DNA of 64,000 nt from Brassicibacter mesophilus (GTDB lineage: Bacteria; Bacillota; Clostridia; Tissierellales; Proteiniboraceae): positions 186,001 through 250,000 of the forward strand of contig NZ_JBNPXI010000001.1 in NCBI RefSeq assembly GCF_050433385.1. Reading direction: 5' to 3'. The notes beneath the pieces were generated by a model, which worked only from the letters and a program-made list of their open reading frames with translations, was not told where the DNA came from and did no database searches. The position numbers and the translations under genes are program-made. Of this stretch, positions 1 to 9,100 are shown piece after piece (the first letter of the stretch is position 1; the number at the start of each line of letters is the position of its first letter).

Positions 1-284
1 GGTATTAAAGGAATAACATCAGTCGCTCCCATCCTTGGATGCTCTCCAGTATGCTTTGACATATCAATAAGCTCTGATGCTTTTTTACAAGCATTAAATG
101 CTGCTTCAATAACCGCTTCTGGTGTCCCAATAAATGTTACAACACATCTATTATGGTCTTTATCTGGAGAATAGTCTAATAGTTTAGTACCTTCGACCTT
201 TCTTATTTCATCAACTATTTTTTCTATAATATCTTTATCTCTACCTTCACTAAAATTTGGAACACATTGAACTATTCTTGCCAT
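1..284 (-). CDS. ftcD: Glutamate formiminotransferase, N-terminal part (cut by window edge)
   Basis: The reading frame begins with ATG at 284 and runs off the left edge after about 94 residues. It opens with MARIVQCVPNFSEGRD and contains the TGEHPRMGATD stretch, both typical of the formiminotransferase N-terminal domain. The enzyme moves the formimino group from N-formimino-glutamate to tetrahydrofolate in the cytosol. It follows hutU by 14 bases, and its AAGGAGGAA ribosome site (291-299) touches the hutU stop codon, so the two are almost certainly co-transcribed and probably coupled. Only the start is visible, so fusion to a cyclodeaminase domain cannot be judged. Confidence 0.9.
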   Translation of the reverse strand, partial: MARIVQCVPNFSEGRDKDIIEKIVDEIRKVEGTKLLDYSPDKDHNRCVVTFIGTPEAVIEAAFNACKKASELIDMSKHTGEHPRMGATDVIPLI

Positions 285-298
285 ATCCAATTCCTCCT

Positions 299-2326
299 TT
301 ATTTGTCTAAAGCTTTCTCTACTAAGTTCTTAACTAACTCTTCTTTCGGTAAGTATGGTATTGTTATATGATCAGTACCTTGATGCATTTTATTGTATTC
401 CATACAAGTTTCTATTGAATTTTCGTTTCTTGCCCAAGCACGTCTAGACACTCCTACCATAGTATCCCATGGTATAGCTTTTCTTATTATGTTATCAACT
501 CTCTCGCTTCCATCTAACACTAATCCAAAGCCACCATTTATTGATTTTCCAATACCTACTCCACCACCATTATGAAGAGCAATCAAGCTCATTCCTCTAG
601 CAGCATTTCCTGCAAAACAGTGAGTAGCCATATCCGCCATTACATTGCTACCATCTTTTATATTAGATGTTTCTCTAAATGGTGAATCAGTTCCACCTGT
701 ATCGTGATGGTCTCTACCTAGCATTATTGGACCAACTTCTTTATTTCTAACCATTTCATTAAATTTAAGTGCTATATCTCTACGACCTAATGCATCTTGA
801 TATAATATTCTTGCTTGTGTACCTACAACAAGCTGGTTCTTCTCAGCATCTCTAATCCAAACATAGTTATCTCTGTCTTGACCTCTTCTATCTGGGTTTA
901 TACAATCCATAGCTGCTTTATCTGTTTTAATCAAATCTTCATGTTTACCACTTAAGCATACCCATCTAAATGGCCCATATCCATAGTCAAATAGCATAGG
1001 TCCCATTATATCCTCTACATATGATGGGAATATAAATCCTTCACTTTCATCTACTCCATTTTTAGCTATTTCTTTAACTCCAGCATCAAATACTGACTTC
1101 ATAAAACTATTGCCATAATCAAAGAAATATGTTCCTCTATTTGAAAGTTCTTTAATAAGTTCAAAATGATGTCTTAGTGAGCTATCTACTAATTCTCTAA
1201 ACTTTGCTTTATCAGTACTTAGTAGCTCAGTTCTTTCTTCAAATGTTAGCCCTTGAGGACAATATCCTCCATCGTAAGGTGCGTGGCAAGATGTCTGGTC
1301 AGATAAAAGCTCTATATGAATATTATTTTTAACCGCATATTCAAGTAAATCTATAATATTTCCATGATATGCAATCGCAATAGGCTCTTTCTTTTGCATA
1401 TATTCGTCTGCCCAAGCAAATATTTCTTCTAAGTTACTTGAAGCTCTGTTAATCCATCCTTGGTCTAATCTCGTTTGAATCCTTGAGTAGTCTACCTCAG
1501 CTATAATCCCTACACCATGTGCTATTTCAACTGCCTTACCCTGAGCACCACTCATTCCACCTAGACCTGAAGAAACAAATAGATGTCCTTTTAAATCACC
1601 ATCGTCAGCTACTCCTAGTTTCATTCTTCCTGCATTTAGTATAGTATTGAATGTACCATGGACAATACCCTGTGGTCCAATGTACATCCAACCTCCAGCT
1701 GTCATCTGTCCATAGTTTGCTACTCCCATAGCCTGCGCTTTATTCCAGTGTTCTTGATCATCAAACATTCCTATCATTAAAGCATTTGTAATAATTACTC
1801 TTGGACTTTGAAGATTCGATTTAAATAGTCCTACAGGGTGACCTGATGCAATAACTAGTGTCTGTTCATCTGTTAATACTTCAAGATATTTTTTTATTAA
1901 TCTATACTGCATCCAATTTTGACAAACCTGACCTGTTTCTCCATATGTAACAAGTTCATATGGATATAGTGCAACATCGAAATCTAAATTGTTATCAATC
2001 ATAACTTGGAATGCTTTTCCTTCTATACAGTTTGCTTTATATTCATCAATTGATTTACCACTAATTTTTCCTTCTGGTCTGAAACGATATCCGTATATTC
2101 TCCCTTTGGTTAATAGCTCTTCTAAAAATTCTGGAGCTAATTTTTCATGGAGTTCTTCTGGTACATATCGTAGAGCATTTTTTAGTGCTATCTCAGTTTC
2201 TCTTTTTGTTAATGTAAATTCCCTCTTTGGAGCTCTTCTTATACCCTCAATAAATTTCGGCATTTGTGGCAACTCATTATCAAGCTTAATATTCATAGCC
2301 TGTGAAATGTTCAAATTATTTATCAT
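299..2326 (-). CDS. hutU: Urocanate hydratase (long form)
   Basis: Urocanase hydrates urocanate to imidazolone propionate using tightly bound NAD+. The protein (675 aa) carries the family signatures: GETGQVCQNWMQ near 130, TAGGWMYIGPQGIVHGT near 210, the SGLGGMSGAQ nucleotide-binding loop, the active-site cysteine region FRWVCLSG and a C-terminal HNGGGVGIGKS loop. It is about 120 residues longer than the roughly 555-residue enzyme of Bacillus or Pseudomonas; I take it to be the long anaerobe-type urocanase rather than a fusion. ATG at 2326 has an AAGGAGAAA site just upstream. It lies 23 bases after hutH and 14 before ftcD, in pathway order. Confidence 0.95.
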   Translation of the reverse strand: MINNLNISQAMNIKLDNELPQMPKFIEGIRRAPKREFTLTKRETEIALKNALRYVPEELHEKLAPEFLEELLTKGRIYGYRFRPEGKISGKSIDEYKANCIEGKAFQVMIDNNLDFDVALYPYELVTYGETGQVCQNWMQYRLIKKYLEVLTDEQTLVIASGHPVGLFKSNLQSPRVIITNALMIGMFDDQEHWNKAQAMGVANYGQMTAGGWMYIGPQGIVHGTFNTILNAGRMKLGVADDGDLKGHLFVSSGLGGMSGAQGKAVEIAHGVGIIAEVDYSRIQTRLDQGWINRASSNLEEIFAWADEYMQKKEPIAIAYHGNIIDLLEYAVKNNIHIELLSDQTSCHAPYDGGYCPQGLTFEERTELLSTDKAKFRELVDSSLRHHFELIKELSNRGTYFFDYGNSFMKSVFDAGVKEIAKNGVDESEGFIFPSYVEDIMGPMLFDYGYGPFRWVCLSGKHEDLIKTDKAAMDCINPDRRGQDRDNYVWIRDAEKNQLVVGTQARILYQDALGRRDIALKFNEMVRNKEVGPIMLGRDHHDTGGTDSPFRETSNIKDGSNVMADMATHCFAGNAARGMSLIALHNGGGVGIGKSINGGFGLVLDGSERVDNIIRKAIPWDTMVGVSRRAWARNENSIETCMEYNKMHQGTDHITIPYLPKEELVKNLVEKALDK

Positions 2327-2349
2327 ACTCTTTTCTCCTTTCTTTACAT

Positions 2350-3876
2350 TTAATTCAATTCATTTATTTCTTTTTCTACTTTTTCAAGTATTATATTAGA
2401 TTTTAACAATTCTTCACATTTGTTTATTTCTATATACATTATTCTATCATCTTCTATTTTACTTGTTACATTTCTTATTTCCTCATAAGCTATCTTAGTT
2501 CCTTTTCCTAATCCTTTGTTTCCAGCTAAGTCTATTGCCTGGCATGCTGCAAGCATTTCCATAGCAATAACTTTTCTTGCATTATCTAATATATTTTTTG
2601 CCTTTCTTGCAGCTATGGTTCCCATTGATACATGATCTTCTTGATTGGCAGAAGAAGGTATTGAATCTACACTAGCAGGGTGCGCTAGCACTTTGTTTTC
2701 AGATACCAATGACGCAGCTGAATACTGTACAATCATAAATCCAGAGTTCAAGCCACCTTTTTCAACTAAAAAAGCTGGCAATCCACTTAATGCTGGATTT
2801 ACTAATCTTTCAAGTCTTCTTTCGGAAACATTTGCAAGTTCAGATAAAGCTATTCCTAAAAAATCAAAGCTTAGAGCCATTGGCTGCCCATGAAAATTCC
2901 CACCTGAGATTACTTGCTCAACATTTTCAAATATAAGTGGATTATCAGTAGCTGAGTTAATTTCAATATTCACCTTTTCCTTTACATATTCTATAGCGTC
3001 TTTGCTTGCACCATGGATTTGTGGTAAACATCTTAAAACATAAGCATCTTGTACTCTAATGTCACCTTGATTTGTAGTCATATTGCTATTATCTAATATC
3101 TTTAACAGATTTCTAGCAGTATTAATTTGACCTAAATGTGGTCTCACATTATGAACTTTTTCGTCAAATGCAGTAACAATACCATTTAACGCCTCAATAG
3201 TTAATGATGCTGCAATATCAGCTAACTTACTTAATCTTACAGAATCATATACTGTTAATGCTCCTATAGCAGTCATAACCTGAGTTCCATTAATTAATGC
3301 AAGCCCCTCTTTTGATGTGAGTTCTACAGTTGATATTTCCGCTAGTTGCATTGCTTCTTTGCCAGATAAGCGTTTGCCATTGTAAAAAGCTTCACCTTCA
3401 CCTAATAAAACTAACACCATATGAGATAATGGTGCTAAGTCTCCACTAGCGCCAAGTGAACCTTTTTCAGGTATTACTGGATGAACCTTTTTATTAAGCA
3501 TTTCTACTAAAGTATTTAAAGTTGAAAGCCTTATACCTGAAAAACCTTTTGAAAGTGCATTAGCTCTTAAAAGCATAGTTGCTCTAACTATCTCTTCATC
3601 CAGCGGGTCACCTACCCCACATGAATGACTTATAATTAGGTTCCTTTGGAGTTGCTGAGCCTCTTCTTTTGATATAACCACATCACTGAACTTACCAAAT
3701 CCTGTTGTAATCCCGTATACAACTCTTTCTTCATCAACAAATCTGTCAACTAATTTCCTTGACTTATTAACGTTTTCTATAGCTTGTTCAGATAATTCAA
3801 CTTGATAGTTGTATCTTGCGACATTAACAACATCTTCTATTGTAAGATTATTTCCATCCAAAATAACTTTTCCCAC
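2350..3876 (-). CDS. hutH: Histidine ammonia-lyase
   Basis: HAL removes ammonia from L-histidine to give urocanate, the first step of histidine degradation. The Ala-Ser-Gly triad that cyclises into the MIO electrophile lies in GSLGASGDLAPLSHM, and the family loop SSANQEDHVSMG follows near 400. The open frame extends to a TTG at 3900, but an AAGGAG site at about 3887-3892 precedes an in-frame GTG at 3876. That start gives 508 aa, the usual HAL length, so it is preferred. First gene of hutH-hutU-ftcD. A LacI-type regulator is encoded nearby at 4955-5959, but nothing visible ties it to this operon. Confidence 0.95.
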   Translation of the reverse strand: MGKVILDGNNLTIEDVVNVARYNYQVELSEQAIENVNKSRKLVDRFVDEERVVYGITTGFGKFSDVVISKEEAQQLQRNLIISHSCGVGDPLDEEIVRATMLLRANALSKGFSGIRLSTLNTLVEMLNKKVHPVIPEKGSLGASGDLAPLSHMVLVLLGEGEAFYNGKRLSGKEAMQLAEISTVELTSKEGLALINGTQVMTAIGALTVYDSVRLSKLADIAASLTIEALNGIVTAFDEKVHNVRPHLGQINTARNLLKILDNSNMTTNQGDIRVQDAYVLRCLPQIHGASKDAIEYVKEKVNIEINSATDNPLIFENVEQVISGGNFHGQPMALSFDFLGIALSELANVSERRLERLVNPALSGLPAFLVEKGGLNSGFMIVQYSAASLVSENKVLAHPASVDSIPSSANQEDHVSMGTIAARKAKNILDNARKVIAMEMLAACQAIDLAGNKGLGKGTKIAYEEIRNVTSKIEDDRIMYIEINKCEELLKSNIILEKVEKEINELN

Positions 3877-4033
3877 TATACCATCACTCCTTATTAGCAA
3901 TTATAATTAAGTTTACATATCTTATTCTTTAAATATTCAAAAACTCCTGCTGTTTTTACAAAAAAATTTTAAGACTTCAACAAATTTTAGTAATATGTAG
4001 TTATACCTTGATAAAGTGTTGAAATAAACACAT

Positions 4034-4059
4034 AAAAAAACCACTCAAAGTGGCTTTTT
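4034..4059 (-). terminator. Intrinsic terminator after the 3-TM protein gene
   Basis: CCACT (4041-4045) and AGTGG (4049-4053) form a short stem flanked by A7 on one side and T5 on the other. Read leftward it ends the gene at 4058-4432 with a seven-U tract. It overlaps that gene's stop codon and separates it from the hut operon. Confidence 0.7.
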
Positions 4060-4432
4060 AATAGTAATTTATTGCAAATATTAATGATATCAACATACTA
4101 ATTAATCCCATAAATCCTAATATCTTAGCAAGAAGCTTAAGTTTATCTTTTGCAATTAACAAATCATTTTCATTGTCCTGATGAGGTTTAAGTACTGATT
4201 TTTTATGTACTCCCCAAGCAATTCCTCTTGAAAAAGTACCTAGTATTAATAAGATTATTCCAATGGTAAAAAAATAATTACTTAAAATTATACTACTAAT
4301 ACTTTTTCCATGTATAATAATTGCTATTATAAATATTAAAATATCTAATGTCAAAGTAGCTAACAAAAACTTTTTGAAATGTTTATTTTTAAAAAAGCTA
4401 GAACTAAAATCCTGATTAGAATAATTTGCCAT
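4058..4432 (-). CDS. Small membrane protein of unknown function, 3 TM segments
   Basis: 124 aa. Hydrophobic segments lie near residues 20-42, 50-70 and 100-122, with a charged hydrophilic loop (about 75-95) between the last two. No catalytic motif is visible. The length and pattern resemble small DUF3899-type membrane proteins, but I cannot assign the family. ATG at 4432 follows a GGAGGTATACT site. It is monocistronic: its own terminator lies downstream and a 177-base gap separates it from the UPF0180 gene. Confidence 0.7.
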   Translation of the reverse strand: MANYSNQDFSSSFFKNKHFKKFLLATLTLDILIFIIAIIIHGKSISSIILSNYFFTIGIILLILGTFSRGIAWGVHKKSVLKPHQDNENDLLIAKDKLKLLAKILGFMGLISMLISLIFAINYY

Positions 4433-4581
4433 AGTATACCTCCATTCATATCCATATAATTCATTTTATCAGTGTAGATAGCTATATTCAACATGAAAAA
4501 ATATAATTGCATATATTAAAAGAAAAAATAGTTATACTAAGGTTTTTAATAAATGTTTTTGCTATTCTATATATATTATAG

Positions 4582-4609
4582 AAAAAAGCAGCTATATATT
4601 AATAGCTGC
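4582..4609 (-). terminator. Intrinsic terminator after the UPF0180 gene
   Basis: GCAGCTAT (4588-4595) pairs perfectly with ATAGCTGC (4602-4609) around a six-base loop. Leftward transcription then meets A6 (4582-4587), read as a U tract. The stem abuts the stop codon of the gene at 4610. Confidence 0.85.
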
Positions 4610-4891
4610 CTATTTTGATATGCTTTTTATTTGATTGTATACTTCATCTGGAGTTTTTCCAGCTGCGTCTATTATTGTCGCATCAGTTAATCTTTTAGTT
4701 ATCCCCATATAATTTTGACTCTGCCCAGATATCACTATAGCATCATAGTAATTTTCATCGCCAAATTCATAATCAGTATCATCATCATACGCTAGTAATG
4801 GGGTTTTTAAAGTGGATACATCATAGCCTTTATTTGTCAAAAATTCCTTTACATTATCTAAACTATCTTCTACAGCAATTTTATTGTGCAA
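4610..4891 (-). CDS. UPF0180 (YkuS-like) protein
   Basis: 93 aa and cytosolic. It matches the small UPF0180 family typified by B. subtilis YkuS: an N-terminal VEDSLDNVKEFL helix, a central DAIVISGQSQNYMGI and a C-terminal helix after DAAGKTPDEV. The function of the family is unknown. The open frame can begin at a GTG at 4906, but GGAGGTG overlaps that codon; a TTG at 4891 sits six bases after the site and starts the conserved HNKIAVEDSL, so it is preferred. It follows the LacI-type gene by about 63 bases and may share its transcript. Confidence 0.85.
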   Translation of the reverse strand: MHNKIAVEDSLDNVKEFLTNKGYDVSTLKTPLLAYDDDTDYEFGDENYYDAIVISGQSQNYMGITKRLTDATIIDAAGKTPDEVYNQIKSISK

Positions 4892-4954
4892 TAATCTCAC
4901 CTCCACATACTTTTAATGGTATTATAAGTAATCGAGGCGGCTTTTATTCTAAAT

Positions 4955-5959
4955 TTATTTTAATTTTGCACAACTATCTCGTTTTTGAATTTGGAACGGA
5001 AGTATTATATTATTCATGTCGATTTTTTCTCCCTTAAGCTCCTTAATAATTCTTCTTATAGCTACTGCTCCTATATCATAAAATGGTTCTTTAATAGTTG
5101 TCAATCTTGGTCTAAATATAGAAGCTATCTTAACATCTCCATATCCAGCCACAGAAATTTGCTCTGGAACTTTAATGTTATTATCATACATGAAATTTAA
5201 AACTCCTATAGCTAATTCGTCATGACCACAAAAAACTGCTGTAATGTTTTCATTAAAGCTTATTATATCTCTTGCAATTTCATAGCCATTATCAATATTT
5301 CTTCCTTCAGTAAAGTATAAATTTTCTGTACATTCTTCATTTTCAGCAATAGCTCTTCTGTAACCCTCAAGTTTTAGTGTTTCAAGAGAATGATCATTTT
5401 CATTGTTAGATACATAAGCAATATTCTTATGCCCTAACTTAATAAGATAGTTAGTCATCTCATAAGAAGCTTCTAAATCATCAATAGAAACTGTCGGATA
5501 GTTTTCTTCATAAAAATATCTATTCAAGTAAGCAAATGGGATCTTATATTCACTCATTTGTTCCTTAATTTCATCATTTAAAATATCAGAAATTAAAATA
5601 ATACCTTCAACCTGCTTTCTATTTAAAAGCTGTACATATTTAACTTCTGCTTCCTTATCACCATATGTACTACAAAGGAGAATATCGTAGTCATACATTT
5701 TCCCTACTTCTTCAATTCCTCTCACCATTTCTGCAATATATGAATCTCCCAAATCAGTAACTATTACACCAATTAAAAATGATTTTTTTGTTACAAGAGT
5801 TCTTGCAATTTCATTTGGTTTGTATCCAACTTCATTTATTACATCTAAAACTTTTTTTCTAATTTCAGGACTTACAGGCTTTGAATTGTTTATAACTCTA
5901 GATACAGTAGATATCGAAACGCCTGCCATTTTCGCAACATCTTTTATAGTAGCTGTCAT
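4955..5959 (-). CDS. LacI-family transcriptional regulator
   Basis: 334 aa. The N-terminal helix-turn-helix reads TIKDVAKMAGVSISTVSRVI, followed by the hinge helix of LacI/CcpA-type repressors. The rest is a periplasmic-binding-protein-like sensor (about 60-330), opening with FLIGVIVTDL. It would bind a palindromic operator and respond to a sugar or similar ligand, but the ligand cannot be read from the sequence. ATG at 5959 follows GGAGGTATAAAG. No sugar operon is adjacent; the nearest genes are the UPF0180 gene (same strand, downstream) and the large GGDEF protein (upstream). A CcpA-like global role is possible but unsupported. Confidence 0.9.
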   Translation of the reverse strand: MTATIKDVAKMAGVSISTVSRVINNSKPVSPEIRKKVLDVINEVGYKPNEIARTLVTKKSFLIGVIVTDLGDSYIAEMVRGIEEVGKMYDYDILLCSTYGDKEAEVKYVQLLNRKQVEGIILISDILNDEIKEQMSEYKIPFAYLNRYFYEENYPTVSIDDLEASYEMTNYLIKLGHKNIAYVSNNENDHSLETLKLEGYRRAIAENEECTENLYFTEGRNIDNGYEIARDIISFNENITAVFCGHDELAIGVLNFMYDNNIKVPEQISVAGYGDVKIASIFRPRLTTIKEPFYDIGAVAIRRIIKELKGEKIDMNNIILPFQIQKRDSCAKLK

Positions 5960-6093
5960 CTTTATACCTCCAATTATTACTTTTCGTTTTATATTAGTTT
6001 TATTGTTCTCAAATTATTAACTTTTTAATTATAATACAAATTTATAGAAAATTCATCTTTTTTTCTATTATATCATATTGTCTCATTATATAT

Positions 6094-6131
6094 GTAATAG
6101 CAGCAATGACTCATATCATAGCTGCTATTAC
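6094..6131. repeat. 11-bp inverted repeat over the stop codon of the giant GGDEF gene
   Basis: GTAATAGCAGC (6094-6104) and GCTGCTATTAC (6121-6131) are exact inverted copies with a 16-base spacer that contains the stop codon (6111-6113). There is no U tract in either direction, so it is not a classical terminator. It could protect the 3' end of the mRNA or terminate imperfectly. Confidence 0.6.
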
Positions 6132-9100
6132 ATTTCCAATATTGTTAACAAAGTTATAACTATTATAATCAAACTCTTTTTCCTTAATTGGTACAGAAAT
6201 CTGCAATACACCTTTAACCATTCCATTATATATTAAAGGAACAACAATAAGTGACTGCCAGTTAGGCTTACCAGTTATAATATCGATGTCTCTTATATCT
6301 TCCCAATCAATTAAAAATTCACCATTCTTATCAACTATAGTCCTTAAAATTATCTTTTTATTATATCTTGGTTGCTTTATCCATGTGTCTAAAAATCTCT
6401 GTCTTGCATAAATTCTATCTATTTTCTTATCATTGACAGTAAAAAGAATACCTTGTTCTCCTTCGATTATTTCAATAATTCTCCCTAAGAATCTATGTAT
6501 CTTTTTTTCTCTAGACACATCCTCTTTTAGAAGATTGATTATTTCTACCATAGCCAGAGCGTTTCTTTGGTCTTGAACTATATTCCCCGTTACAATCCCT
6601 GCCAGTTTATCAAGTCTATTTTTAGAATTTCCAATGTCGTTGCTCCAGACAACACTCTTATTTCTTCCACTTTCTTTTGCTTTATACAACGCTTGGTCTG
6701 CTTTTTCTATAAGCTCCTCAATAGTCTGACCATGTTGAGGAAACATTGATACTCCCATGCTAATAGTTAATGGATATTCTGGACTTACTAATACTGTACT
6801 TTCTACTTTTTTTCTTATCTTCTCTGCCACCATTTTTCCATCTTTTTCACAAGAGTCAGATAATATTATAATAAATTCTTCTCCACCATACCTTCCTACA
6901 ATATCGGTTTCTCTAATACTATCTAAGATTATTTTTCCTACCTTGCTTAAAATCTCATCACCTTTTTGATGCCCGAATGTATCATTTACATTCTTGAACT
7001 TGTCTACATCAGACATAATAATTGTAAAATAAGACTCTTCTTTTATAGCCTTGTTTATTATCTCTTTAAACACTAAGTCAAAGTACTTTCTTGTATAAGC
7101 ACCGGTCATTTTATCAACAGAAGAAGTAATCTTAAGGTTATGATTATCCATATTTAAAGAGATAAGATGAGACAATACTTCTATTAGTTTAAGCCTTTTA
7201 GTATCAAATCTATTAAACAATTTATCAGTGTCTAAATACAAATAACCTATTATATCGTCATGTAATGTTAGCTTCGATTTCTTTCTTCTATCCTTAGTCT
7301 GTACATTTATATGCTCACTTCGTATTTTTAATATAGGAACACACATCAATGCTTTTATATCATCAGGTAATAACATGAACAAGTTGTTGTTATCATGCTT
7401 AAAGGATCTATTAATTAATAGTCCCTCGCTCTCTTGTCTAAGCTCTGATAATATCTGCATTTTTTCTGGCAAAAAATTATTTTCAGTAGTAGAAACCAAT
7501 GTCTCTAATTCATCTGAATGGTCATCGTAAACATATATCATAGCTCTATTAGCAAAAGTCTTTTGAACAACAAAATCCAATATCAATTCTAAATTTGCTT
7601 TGTAATTATAAGCAAAGTATGATATTAGTTCTTCAATATTTTTAATATATTTAATTTTTGTGTTAGTGTTTTCTCTGTATTCAAGATTAAATATTTCCTC
7701 ATTAAATAGTTCTATCATGCTAGTAAAATCAAAATAATCTTCAAGCTCCATATCAATGCTAAAGCTTTTTTCTTCTAAATTATAAATTCCTTGTTTCTTA
7801 ACAACCGCTGTAATAATATTGATTTTGTTCTTAACTGTTTTTCCACAGTATTTTTCAATATAAGATACCTGAAGATGTTTATTAGGTATTTTTTTTGCCA
7901 ATCTATACAACAAATCTAGTCCAGCTAAATAATAGTTTGCAGATTTATAATACTCTTTTCTTTTAAAATGACTATCACCTAAAGATAAATATACATAATA
8001 CTCTAACCCATTAAAATGAAGACCTTTAATCTTGTTTTTCAGTTCTATTAATCCATCGTTATCTTTATCAATTAGGCAAATAACATATTCTCTAAATGCA
8101 TCAATATAAGCATTTGTAAACATTAAAGATGCCTCTTCATCTTCAGACAATAGTCTATCAGCATACTCTACATCTCCAGCCTGTACAGCAATATAAGCAA
8201 ACATCAGAAGATGCTTTCTCCTATCACCTATATAATTAGATTTTCTATACTTTAATGATATCCTATCTATGTCTTTTTCATCAGAAACTCCTTCTATTGT
8301 ATAATTTAATAATGCAATTCTACTTTCAGAGCTTAATATGAGTTTTTTATCAAGTTCTTTACTTTTATCCTTTGTCATAATGGCATGATCTAATGATTCC
8401 TTATACATACCAAATTTATGATAAAAAATACTCAAGAAATTATGATATCTGCTGATATGCTGCTCTTCTATGAATGTCTTCTCAAATTCATTCTTAACAA
8501 CTAGGAAATATTTGTAACACTTTTCATACTCCCCAAGGTTTAAATATATAGTTGCAAGATTTACTTGTATCATAAACAGTAGGCTTTCATCTTCTATTTC
8601 TCTAGTTATAGTTTCGGCTTTTTCCACATAATCTTTAGCCTTTTCATACTGATCATCTCTAATGTATAACTCTCCAATATTATTTAAAAAATTGGCTTCA
8701 CTTTCAAAAGAATGGTATTTCTGACAAATATCTAACCCTTGCAAGTAATATTCCATTGCTTTATTCATATCATTATAATAATCTGAATATATAGCTCCTA
8801 AATTATTGATAGGCCTAGTAGATTCTATAAAATCACCAGATTTAAAAAAGTAATCTATACTTCTTTCAAAACATTCCCTCGTCCGTTCAATTTGGTTTGT
8901 AAATGCATATGATATTCCTATATGGTTATAAAAATGTCCTACATAGTAATAAAGTTCTTCCCCTAACGCTAAAGAAAGATACTGTTCACTATCTCTAATT
9001 GCATCATAGTATTTACCTTTTGCTATGTTGATTTTATTTAGTATTCTTATACATTCTAATGTACCCTCGATATCATGATACTTATCAGCAATTTTTTTTG

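Noticed and set aside
1989..2399. 136-codon open frame opposite hutU/hutH
   Set aside because: Overlaps the ends of two certain genes and the sequence is the complement of conserved urocanase codons.
3901..4030. Hut operator or catabolite-repression site upstream of hutH
   Set aside because: AT-rich with several weak -10-like hexamers, but no palindrome matching a known consensus could be supported.
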